Assembly (NCBI RefSeq): GCF_000611645.1
Contig: NW_014012705.1
Coordinates: 8,503 to 19,736, forward strand
Reading direction: 5' to 3'
DNA from: Monoraphidium neglectum
Taxonomy: Eukaryota > Chlorophyta > Chlorophyceae > Sphaeropleales > Selenastraceae
Length of the DNA: 11,234 bases
Every line of letters starts with the position of its first letter. Positions within the stretch are counted from its first letter, which is position 1. The translations under genes and the position numbers were made by a program. This document shows positions 1 through 8,420 of this stretch, in pieces. The notes beneath the pieces are model-generated. The model did no database searches and had not been told where the DNA came from. It saw nothing but the letters and a program-made list of their open reading frames with translations.

Positions 1-3000
1 GCCTGGCCTGAACGAACCGCCCGGCGCCGCGGCCGGCGGGGGCGGCGGTGCCCCGCCTCCCACGTGCGGGGCGCCAGCGGGTAGCCCAAAGCCCGCAGCC
101 CCTGGCACCATGCCGCCGGTCACGTCAATCCCCGCCATGCCGCCAGCCGCGCCCCCAGCGGGCCCCGCAGCCGCGCCTGGGGCGCCGCCTGCCGCGCCGG
201 GTGGGCCCGCACCGGCTGGGCCTGTGGCGGGCAGGAGGGTGGGGCCGGGCGCGCCCTGCGCCGGCGGCAGCGCAATGGGGCTGCCGCCCGTTGACCAATC
301 GGGCTGCTTGCCTGTCGGCACAAACGGCTGCCCGCCAAAGAAGCCGGACCCCAGGCCCATGGGGCCAAACGGCGCACCAAAGGGCCCAAAAGGCGCCGGC
401 ACCAGCGGCGGAGGCAGCTGAGGGCCGTTTGTCGATGCGGCCCCGCCGGGCGCCGCAGTGTGGGGCCCGGCTGGGGCAGCGCCGCCGCCAGGCGGGGTCG
501 TCGGCGCAAGGTGCGGGTGCGCGGGGCCATGCTGCTGGCTGGGGCCGCGCTGTGGGTGGCTGGCAGGAGGGCCTGCGCCCGCCGGAGGGAAGCCGCCGGC
601 AGGCGCCCCCCAGGCGTCCACGGCGGCCGGCATCGGCGGCGGCGGCGCGCCCGGCGGCACCATGCCGACAGGGGCAAACATGGGGTGCCAGAGGTTGATG
701 CCACCGGGCGCGGCGGGCGGGCCCGTGCCACCCGGGCCATCTCGGTGGTGTGGGTGGTGTGCGGGCGGCGGAGGCGGCGCGCCGCCGCCAGGGCCGCCAC
801 GGAAGCCAAACACGCCGCCGGCGTGCGCCAGCACGGCAGCTGGTGGCATGCCGGCGTACACGGCTGCTGCTCCTGCGTCCTGAGCCGGCGGTGCAGGCGA
901 CTGCTGCGTCACGCCCGGGGGCTTGTTGGGTCCGCCGCGGTGCGGCCCCAGGCCCAGGTCAGCGGGCAGCGGGGACACGCCCACGCCCGGCACCTCGCCT
1001 GCGCCGGGAACCTTGGCTTCGCGCGCAGCAGCCGCAGGCCCGGCGCCCCTGGGCCCCGGGCCGGGCCTGCCGCCCGCTGACCCCTGCTGCTGCTGCTGGT
1101 GGGCAGGCGGCTGCCTGAGCCGCCGCTGCTCAAACTGCGCCATGCCGCCTGCGAGCTTGGGTGGGGTGGGGTCCAGGCTGGCCGGCAGGTTGACAGGGTC
1201 GTCCAGGGTCATGGAAACAACCTCCTTGGCGATCTGAGCGTTCCAAGCCTCTGCCTCAGCCTTTGCTGCCGCTGCTGCCGCCGACTCGCCGCCCTCCGCC
1301 ACGCCGCCGGGCGCTCCACGCTCGCCCAGCGCGAGCGCGGCTGCGACAGCCGGCGCTGCGATGGCCGGTGCAGCGGCGCCGCGCCGCTGAGGTATCGGCT
1401 GTGGTGGCGACATGGGCAGCACTGCTGGCAGGCCAGTAGCGGCCGGCGTTGCAACGGGTGCGGATGGCGGGACCGTGGCGCCGGCTGCCGTGGCAACCAC
1501 GGTGGAAGCTGCTGCTGCAGCCTCGGCGGCTGACGGGGGCTGCGGCTGGGTCTCAGCGCTGTCAACAGCCCGTGGCCCCCCATTCCTAGCAAGGCCAGGT
1601 CCCTCCCGGCTCTCGCGCCGGCTGCGGCGCCCGCCGTGCTGCTGCTGCTGCTGTTGCTGCTGCTCATCGCCGCCAGTAGAACCACCCAAGGAGCCCTCTG
1701 CGCCACTGCCACCCTCCGAGCCGCCGCCAACTGAGCCCTCAGGGCGGTCAGGAGCACCCTTGCTGCCTTTGCCCCTCGAACCGCGGCCGCCGCGCTCCCG
1801 CCTCTCGCCTGCCGCCGAGCTGGGTGTGCCCTGTTGGGGCACGCTTGCCTCCGGCTGCTGGGCCTGGGCGGGAGCCTGTAAAGCCGCAGGCCCATCGGAA
1901 GCCACAACAGCGCCGCCACTGACCTCCGCGCGGCCGCCCCGCGCACCGCGCTCCTGCCGCTGCGGCGGCTGCTCGCCTCCCCTGTCGCCGCGGCCGCCTG
2001 CAGGGCCCTGCCCACCGCGTTCGCGCCTGGGGCCTGGACCTCCGGGCTCCTGGGCGTGGTGGGGCTCCTGCACCTGCGTGCCCCCTGACCCACCCGCCCT
2101 CCAATCCAAGGGGCTGTCCGCGTAGCGGCCAGCTGGTGGCCCGCCAGCCAGGGGCTGCGGGGCCCACGAGCCCTGGCGCGGTGCCAATCCAGATGATGGC
2201 CGCAGCTCATGGGGTGGAAGGGGCGACGGGCCGTTGGAAGCCTGCGCAGGCTGCGGCTGCTGCTGCTGAGGCGTGGGCTGCCGCTGACTCTGAGCCAAGG
2301 CCTGGGGCGCCGCCAGCTGCTGCTGCTGCTGCTGTTGCTGCTGCGGTGGCTTGGTGCCAGCAGGGCGCTCCAGCAGCCTGACCGGAGGCTGAGCCCCCGG
2401 GCCCTGGGGGTGCGGTTGTGGTGGCCCTTGCTGGCCCCTGTACGGCGGCCCCTCAGACGCCCCACCCGCGCCCCTCATGCCCTGAGGGCCGCTGTACAGT
2501 GGGCCCTCTGCACGCCGCCACCTGTCTGCAGAAGAGCCCTGGCGTCGGGGCTCGTCTTCCCCAGAGTACTGCGACGCAGAGGGCCGCCGCTGCGGCGGCG
2601 GTCCCATGCCCTCCGAGCCCTGCGACGCCATGTACTCACGCGGTTGATGCGACGGGGGTGGAGGCGGCGGCTGCTGGTGGGCCGGCGGTGGCGGCGGCTG
2701 AGCTCCGCCCTGCGGCTCGCGCTGCGGCTGCTGAGGTGGAGGCTGCTGAGGAGCAGAGCTTTGCTGCCCAGGAGCCTGGCCCTGCGGCGGAGGCGGAGGT
2801 GGCTGCGACGGGGCACCCGACCGCGGCCGCCACTCACGGGGCGGCGGCGGCGGGGGCTGCTGCTGTTGCCCATGCACGGGTGCTGCTTGCTGCACAGCGG
2901 CGCTGACTGCGCCCCCAGCGCTGCTATCGGCGCTGCTTGCCTCTTCCTGCTTGCGCCTCTCCATCTCGGCTGCAACACGCGCCAGTTCCGCCTCAAACGC

Positions 3001-4907
3001 CTCGCGCTCGGGGTCCCGCTCCTCTTCCACATCAACAACCGGCGCTGCCACCACCGCTGCTTCAGGTGTAGCCTTCTCAACCGAACGCCGCGGTGGTGGC
3101 GGCGGAGGCGCCATGCCACCTTGCGCTGGGGACGGCAGCAGGTCGTAAGCATCGTAGCCATCGCCTTGCTGCACTGCCTTGGGGCCCTCCGGCGCGGCGC
3201 CAGGCGGGCCACGCGAAAAGCCGCTCCCGCCCCCGCCCCCGCTGCGAGGCGGCGGCGGCGGCGGCGCGCCGTAGCGTTCGCCCCCTGGGAAGCCACCCCC
3301 GCTGCCGCCATAGCCGCTGCTGCGGCGAAAGTCGTACTCGTCATGCTCTTGGCCGTAGCGGCCGCGACCATAGCGATCCTCGACGCCGAAGCCCCCACTG
3401 CGGTGTGGCCAGTCACCGCCGTCAGGCGGGCCGCTGACATGGCGCTCGTCGTCGTACCCGCGCGGCCCGCCCCTGTTCGTAGGAGAGACGCAGCAGGGCG
3501 GCAGGATGATGCACAAAGAGGCACAGGCATGTGCATGGTGATGCTGCTGCAGCCATGCATTCACGTACTCTCACCGAACATCACAGCTGCAGGTGTGCAG
3601 TAACACGCAGTGAAACAGTATCCTGCAACAGCCCCTCTGCTCACCACTCGTCGCGCTCGCGATCGCTGCGCCAGGTCGCCCGCACATCCCGCTCGTCGTC
3701 CCCCCAAGGGCCCTCCTGCATGGACCCAAATTTGCATATTGTCAGCAGTAAGACGCCGCGGCCCAAATGCCCTCCTGGCTGCTGGTCGCACCCTGCGAGC
3801 CATGCAACTGCTCGTGTGTGTGACAGCATACATCCGCATCACAACCTCGCCATTCCTGTCCCCAGAATAACCTGCTCAAACACGACAACATTTTGATGCG
3901 ATGTCGATGCACCACACAACATCAACACGCAATTGCCCAACTCACGTGCTGATGCTGGTCGTACGAGGACCGCTGGCTGCGGTTGGGGGGCGGGCCCTGT
4001 CCCTTGGACGTCGCCGCCAGGCTGGGGTACTCCTCCATGTTGAGTCGCCGCTCCACCGGGAAGCTGCTCCCGCGAGCAAAAGGACCAGCCCTCACAGGCG
4101 GCACCCAGCCTCCCTCTGGGCCACCAGCACCGCCGCCCGAGCCCCAGGTGCTGCCGGCAGTGAGCGCTGACTGGCGCTGCTCCGGTTGCGGAGGAGCGGG
4201 GGCCGGCTCATCGGGCTTGCTCCAGCCGCCGCCCGGCCCTGTGCTGGGCACAAGCTGCGTTGTGGGGTCATTGCCCGCATGTTCCTGTGCGCCAGCATGG
4301 GGTGCATGCGCAAAAGCACCGCACGTCAGTCTTTGAATACTTGCTTATGACAAACCCTCTGCCCGCCCGCCCTCATGGCATTGCGGCGATCGCTATCAGC
4401 AGCGGCGGCCGCGATGTGCGTCGCACCACCCACACAAGTGCGCCTGGTGTGCCATGCAAGGGCCTCGACTGGAGTTTGATGTCCTAAAACTGCGATACAC
4501 ACTGCGCAGGGCTGCATGCCTGCTTCTCCCGGCCCTCCTCCACTTGGCGGGGTCGCAGCTCACCTTCTTGATCGACGGGAGGTTCACAGGCTTCGGCACG
4601 ACCAGTTTCTGTCCCGGAACGACTGCAGGCTTCTGCGAAAAGGAGGAGGCCCGGCGCAGCGCGGGAGGAGGGGTGCGGAGGCTTCCAGGAGAGCGGCGCC
4701 CAGTCAAGCGGGCCTCGAGCCCGTTTGCCACCCACAAAGACCCCTGATATACCCCAGAGCTTACAGTCACGATCAAGGGCCCACCTTGAGCTGGACGAAG
4801 CGTCCCAGGCCCGCGGGCGCGCCACCAGGGCCCCCCGGCCGGCTGAGGAGGGATGCTACATTAGTGTTCGTAAATTTCTTTTTCTCACGATCCGGAGCAG
4901 CAGCCAT
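1..4907 (-). CDS. BAT2_N-domain protein (MOS1/PRRC2-like), 5 exons, 3' end outside window
   Basis: Exon model, read on minus: 4907-4785, 4632-4564, 4284-3946, 3715-3645, 3472-1 (partial). Every intron has GT..AG ends and all junctions close in phase, including a Trp codon split TG|G between exons 4 and 5. The visible protein is about 1358 residues with no stop reached. Residues 1-95 carry the BAT2_N signature: VVPKPVNLPS, then GNDPTTQLVPS and GGGW, which matches the plant MOS1 pattern of VPKPINLPS followed by LDPNVEIVPKG and W. A second family motif, MEEYPSL (147-153), corresponds to the DFPSL/EEFPTL motif. The rest is low-complexity Pro/Gln/Gly/Ala sequence with RG-rich blocks, a charged helix (about 349-378) and polyQ tracts. 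Family knowledge: MOS1 modulates expression of the immune receptor gene SNC1 in Arabidopsis, and PRRC2 proteins bind RNA and act in translation initiation. The algal role is inferred only. The start is the first ATG ahead of a short charged N-terminus (MAAAPDREKKKF). Family assignment is firm; the C-terminus is unseen. Confidence 0.87.
1084..1098 (-). repeat. polyQ tract C (5 Gln, pure CAG)
   Basis: Five consecutive CAG codons in frame (residues about 993-997), preceded by His and followed by GSAGG. Unlike tracts A and B it has no CAA interruption. Confidence 0.85.
1639..1662 (-). repeat. polyQ tract B (8 Gln, CAG with one CAA)
   Basis: On the minus strand the frame reads two CAG, one CAA and five CAG codons, giving eight glutamines (residues about 805-812) between GDE and HGG. 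The CAA interruption is at the same codon position as in tract A. Confidence 0.9.
1758..2031 (-). other. RGG/RG-rich blocks in the BAT2_N protein tail
   Basis: Two arginine-glycine clusters lie in frame: one near residues 682-718 (RRERGGQGPAGGRGDRGG, then QERGARGGRAE) and one near 756-773 (GERRERGGRGSRGKGSKG). RGG/RG boxes commonly bind RNA and are targets of arginine methylation. This agrees with the RNA-associated roles known for PRRC2 proteins, but direct binding here is inference. Confidence 0.7.
2317..2343 (-). repeat. polyQ tract A (9 Gln, CAG with one CAA)
   Basis: On the minus strand the frame reads two CAG, one CAA and six CAG codons, giving nine glutamines (residues about 578-586) between PP and LAAP. 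It is a trinucleotide microsatellite within coding sequence. Confidence 0.9.
3946..4907 (-). other. BAT2_N domain region, exons 1-3 with two introns
   Basis: The conserved N-terminal domain is split over three exons. Exon 1 (4907-4785) encodes 41 residues ending GRFVQLK. Exon 2 (4632-4564) encodes 23 residues containing KLVVPKPVNLPSIKK. Exon 3 (4284-3946) starts EHAGNDPTTQLVPS and holds MEEYPSL. Intron 1 is 4784-4633 (donor GTGGGC, acceptor TTTTCGCAG) and intron 2 is 4563-4285 (donor GTGAGC, acceptor GCGCACAG); both are phase 0. Exons 1 and 2 are too short to stand out as ORFs and are recognised from the family motif plus splice sites. Confidence 0.85.
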
Positions 4908-5909
4908 GCGGCGCGGCCGCGGGGTTCGTCTTGGTTGATCTTTGTTCGCGGGGTGGTAAGCGGAACAGCTAACCTATAGTCTGAAAAACGAAACAAGACA
5001 CCTAAGCACGCGCCATACACCCCCGCGGACACATGCAGGCTCTGGCAGGTAATTTCAGAAGGCGAGCCGGCCACACCCACCAGGTCGAATAACTACAAGG
5101 ACAGAAAACGCAGCAGTTCAAGCTTAGTCACGCACGTATCCGTGCATTCCTGCAGGGATTCGCCTCCAGCCTCACCCACCCGATGAGACAGAGAGCCGGG
5201 CAAGTGCAAAATCCCACAGGCAACTGAGCAACACCTGCTGCTCAGCAGTGCTGAGCAACACTGACATGCGAGTCCTGGCTCAGGTAGACTTTGTGTTTGC
5301 GTGTTGGTCCCAGCTGCAGAAGCTCAGCGTTGTCACAGCCACTAGTCCAGCGACCAATGGTGATGTCAGGCACAATGCAATGTTTGACTCTGTTGCTGGC
5401 TGCCAGGTTGTACTTTTGGCAAAAGAGGACGCAATCATAATAGAATCTGATGGATTTGGTATGGTCCAGCATATTTAAAGCGCTCAGTGCTTACTGCTTG
5501 CCACTCTCGCTGACTAGTGTCGACATGGCGGCCAGCATTGCCTTTCTCGCAGGTCACCAAGCGTACATAGTAAGCTCAAGCACCCAGGAAACGCGCACTT
5601 AATGCACCGCTGCTCACAAGTGCAATGTCCTGTATGTACCACCGCCGCGCCACCCGTTCGCTAGTGCTGCTGGTGCTGCTGCTCCTGCCATGTGATGCCG
5701 ACGTTGAGCCCAGACCGTACAACATGCCTGACACCAAGATGACGTCGATGCGACCATGATTTTACTAATCACAAGCTGCCATGATGTTTGCATATTCGTC
5801 GTTGCACACGCCATCCGAGAAGCCACGCAGCCACAGTGGCCTGGCTGGCAGCCTTCGAGTGTCATTCCGCAGGTGTGATGCAGCTTTGCACGCACGGCTG
5901 CGTGGGGTG
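4908..5909. other. Intergenic: gene 1 5' region and gene 2 3' flank
   Basis: About 1 kb between the start of the BAT2_N gene and the stop of the TPR gene, both on minus. It is visibly less GC-rich than the flanking exons, most clearly around 5240-5480. I see no conserved protein in any frame; the 76- to 93-codon ORFs here look random. On the minus strand an acceptor-like TTTCGTTTTTCAG ends at 4981, about 74 nt upstream of the gene 1 ATG, so the 5' UTR may be spliced. I did not find the algal polyadenylation motif TGTAA on the minus strand in this stretch, so the 3' end of gene 2 is unplaced. Confidence 0.6.
5224..5261. repeat. Inverted repeat nested in a direct repeat
   Basis: A perfect 9-bp inverted repeat, TGCTCAGCA (5239-5247) and TGCTGAGCA (5249-5257), is separated by one base. 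It overlaps a direct repeat of CTGAGCAACAC at 5224-5234 and 5251-5261. It lies in non-coding DNA upstream of gene 1 and downstream of gene 2. Function is unknown. Confidence 0.75.
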
Positions 5910-7985
5910 TTATCCCTCAGCGACACGGCCACCGCCCGCCTCTGCTGCAGCAGCGCGACCCCGGCTTGCCGCAGCGCCGTCATCTTCCACATCGCCCTCA
6001 ATCCTCGGCGCCTGCAGAGCGGCAAGCTGCCCCGCCGCCTCCTTGTTGTGCGGCTGCAGCTCGAGCACTGCTTGCAAATCGCCCCCGGCCTCCGGCAGCC
6101 GACCCAGCGCCCGACGCGCCGCCGCACGTCGCAGCAACGCCTTGATGTTCCCCGGCTCCGCCTCCAGCACGGCGGTGCAGTCCGCTTCCGCCGCCTCCAT
6201 CTGCCCGAGCTTCAGCAGCGCCAGCGCCCGGTTGTTGCGCGCCGCAATCAGCGCTGGGTCCAAAGCGAGCGCCGCCGCATACTCGTCCGCCGCAGCCTGC
6301 CAATCGCCACGATTGACGGCGGCATTGCCACGCGCCTTGGCGGCCTCAGCGGGCGGCACCTCCTTGGGCGGCGGCGGCAGCGCGCCTGCCCCCACGGGCC
6401 TGGCGCCCACGCTGCCGCCGCCGCCGCCGCTGCTGCCGCCGCGGATTCGCTCTGCAAAGTTATGCACCTGGCCGCTGCGGTCACGGCGCTGTGCAGCCTG
6501 CAGGGCCGCCTCCTTGATCCAGGGGGCGTCTGAGCGCAGCTCGTCCAGCGTGAAGTCCAGGCGCCTGAAGTCGTCCTCGTTGTCAAACAGCCGCCCGATG
6601 AAGACGTCGCCCAGCACCTGTCACCAGGGTGAGTGGTGCGCCAAGGTGAGGAGGGGGGCGCTGAGGACAGCAGTTGTTTGCGGATGATGTGGCACAAGAC
6701 ATTAAGCGGCTGGCCGATCAACGATGAGGCTTGCAGGGCACACACCTGGGGTCGCGTGAATAGCGGCTGCAACCCCCACCCCCCCTTGCTTCACGCGTGC
6801 GACCATTGACAGGGCAGGTCAGTGACCTGGCTGCCATAGCCTCAACGCAACGCAGCCCCTTGTCGGCTGCGCTCACGTCCATGGGGTTGCCACCGCACGC
6901 CATGAGGATGTCGCAGGCACGGGGGTTGCGTGCCGCACGCTTAAAGCTGGCCTGGTCGTCCGAGTACCTGTTCCAGGCAGTGGAGGGGAGCGGTGCCTCT
7001 GGTGAGCGGGCACGATGTCAGTGTCGAGCTGCTTGGGTGCAGCTCCACATAGGCTGTGAGTCTCCCGTCGCAGGGCACTGGCGCAACTCGCGGCGACCTT
7101 GCGGAGAGTGCTGATGTTGCGTAGGGCACAGTGGGGGCGCTGAATAGCGGCGACTGCCACTCGTTGCAGCATTACCCCACAACGTGCTCAAGACCCAGCA
7201 AGCACCGACGCACATGTTAATGGCAACGTATCCATTCTGCGGCGTGTTGTGCAGCAGCGGTATCGGCTCCACCATCTGCATGTTGAGCGCCGCAGCCAGC
7301 GCCGCTTCGGGCACGTTGCGTGCGTCCCCTGCCCCCTTGAGCAGCGCCTGCCTGTGCGCCTCCCGCGACGCGTCGCTCGGGGCCTGCACACGCCTGGTGT
7401 TATTGGCAGGCGCAGGTGCCATTGTTGAATTGGCGCATGCGCCTGAAAATACGAGTCAGGTGCTAACGGCAACACCTCATGACACAGATGCGGGATGCCA
7501 GGAGCTGCAGTCACTAGCAAAGTCACATTCGCGGCGATGCTCGCGTCCTGGCGCATCAGCGTGCGTGTGCCACGCTGCCCCTCACTTCAGAACGCGGCAC
7601 ACCTGTAGTGTCGTTTCAGTTCATCCAGCAGGCTGGTGCACTCGTCCTCCTTGGTAGCGGTATGCTCTAGCTGCTGCAGGGGCTGCGTTCTGCGAGGCAG
7701 GATGCGGTGCCCGCAACGGAGTCGCCGCTTGGCAGGAATGTGGTCTTACCAGTGCCCGTTTGAAGCAGGCATGTATATTATTGGCAGAACCTGTTGCACA
7801 TGCGATGCAGGGAGGGAGCACGCACACCAGCATGCCGGTTTCGGGCACCACCCAGGGCAACACAAGCCTCAGCTCATCAGCTGTCAGCAGTGTGTGGCGA
7901 TTGTCACTCACGTATCGGCTGGGACAAAAACATACTTGAACGTGACATTTGTAGCATCCCCCTGTTTTGTGTCATCTGCACCCAT
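5910..7985 (-). CDS. TPR co-chaperone-like protein with conserved unnamed N-terminal region, about 6 exons
   Basis: Exon model on minus: 7985-7912, about 7867-7828, about 7670-7603, 7393-7214, 6967-6877, 6617-5910 (TAA at 5912-5910), about 386 residues. Junctions 3|4 (AG|G, Arg), 4|5 (AT|G, Met) and 5|6 (phase 0) close exactly in phase. Exon 1 begins MGADDTKQGDATNVTFKYVF. Later exons contain SLLDELKRHYR, NMQMVEPIPLLHNTPQNGY, DDQASFKRAARNPRACDILM and GDVFIGRLFDNEDDFRRLDF. These read as one globular, conserved-looking domain, but I cannot name it. The C-terminal third has three TPR motifs (about residues 242-341) after a Gly/Pro linker, then an acidic, Ala/Gly-rich tail. The TPR carries carboxylate-clamp positions, suggesting binding to the C-terminal EEVD of Hsp70 or Hsp90; there is no signal peptide or membrane segment. 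Exons 1-3 are the least certain because the exon 1/2 junction needs a 44-nt intron or a frameshift. Confidence 0.75.
6042..6347 (-). other. Three-repeat TPR domain with carboxylate clamp
   Basis: Within exon 6 the repeats are: TPR1 starting AAKARGNAAVNRGDWQAAAD, TPR2 starting ARNNRALALLKLGQMEAAEA, TPR3 starting ALLRRAAARRALGRLPEAGG. Each has the usual small residue at position 8, Ala at 20 and Pro near 32 (LDP, AEP, LQP). The clamp pattern known from Hop, CHIP and FKBP-type TPRs is present: Lys and Asn in KARGN, Asn in NNRA, and Lys/Arg in NIKALLRRAAAR. Chaperone binding is inferred from this pattern. Confidence 0.85.
7603..7985 (-). other. Poorly resolved 5' exons of the TPR gene
   Basis: Exon 1 (7985-7912) ends GAT AC before GTGAGT. 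The next conserved-looking peptide, LVLPWVVPETG, sits only about 50 nt away in another frame. The only acceptor that avoids an immediate stop gives a 44-nt intron (7911-7868) ending in GAG. The exon 2 donor is placed at GTGTGC (7827) and the exon 3 acceptor at GCAGCAG before CTA GAG (7670); both choices rest on phase and context only. Exon 3 ends SLLDELKRHYR at 7603 with donor GTGTGC. Confidence 0.45.
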
Positions 7986-8420
7986 TTCTGCTACTGCACG
8001 GTGCTGGCAGCCGCTGCGAGGATGCGCGCTGCGGCCCAGGCTGCGCTGCACTGTGTGCTCTCAGCACTGCCCAAACTAAGTGCACTGGGAGCTCTTGAGG
8101 AGCGTGTTTGGCACTCTCTCGCTTTGATCACGCACGTAATGCGAAGCATCTAAAGCTGCAGGCGGAGTTTCTGGAAGCGGGCTGCAGGCTACCGACGGTA
8201 TGATCGCTACGCGCGTGCAGTAGAGGTGTTTGTGAACAAGGATCTGCGCCACCTCGTGCCAAGCTACTGAGCTGCTCAGCGCTTTCTCATGTCACCGAGA
8301 CACTTGGTCACAAGTGACGTGCAGCGCGTGTCACCGTGCTCTAGCAACCGCTATGTGCACAAGCTCGGACGCATACGTCACCCTGTGGCATAATTCACAT
8401 TCACCTCAGGCAGCAAAACA

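Larger units (their letters stand above)
1..3472 (-). other. Giant disordered exon 5 of the BAT2_N protein (open to window edge)
   Basis: The minus frame whose codons have lowest coordinate equal to 1 modulo 3 is open from the acceptor at 3473-3475 down to position 1, about 1157 codons without a stop. It is the coding frame because it joins exon 4 in phase. It contains an RG/Gly-rich start (residues about 202-290), a charged predicted helix or coiled coil (about 349-378, EEERDPEREAFEAELARVAA), long polyproline runs, RGG blocks (about 682-718 and 756-773), polyQ tracts, and a rare non-repetitive patch (about 944-965) containing AWNAQIAKEVVSMTLDDP. Such tails are typical of PRRC2/MOS1 proteins, which are mostly intrinsically disordered. 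An unrecognised intron inside cannot be excluded, since GTGAGT occurs in the coding strand, but none is needed. Confidence 0.85.

Noticed and set aside
1209..2465. A 418-codon minus-strand ORF
   Set aside because: It overlaps the BAT2_N exon on the same strand in a shifted frame, and its Ser/Arg/Ala-rich sequence does not join any upstream exon.
2475..3560. A 361-codon minus-strand ORF
   Set aside because: Shifted-frame shadow of the same exon; its start lies in intron 4 and it does not continue the exon 4 frame.
2209..3603. A 464-codon plus-strand ORF, the longest complete ORF here
   Set aside because: It is rich in Arg, Leu and Ala as expected from the antisense of GC-rich Pro/Gln/Gly codons, has no family motif, and lies opposite the phase-matched BAT2_N exon.
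4763..4767. TGTAA polyadenylation-like motif on the minus strand
   Set aside because: It falls inside intron 1 of the BAT2_N gene, not downstream of a stop codon.
5781..6687. Two long plus-strand ORFs opposite the TPR exon
   Set aside because: Both are antisense of the TPR coding sequence, with Ser/Ala/Arg-rich composition and no motif; the minus frame has clear TPR repeats.
7731..7770. Walker A-like peptide QTGTGKTTFLP on the minus strand
   Set aside because: The frame is short, closes at a stop soon after, has no partner motifs such as Walker B, and lies in the likely intron 2 of the TPR gene.
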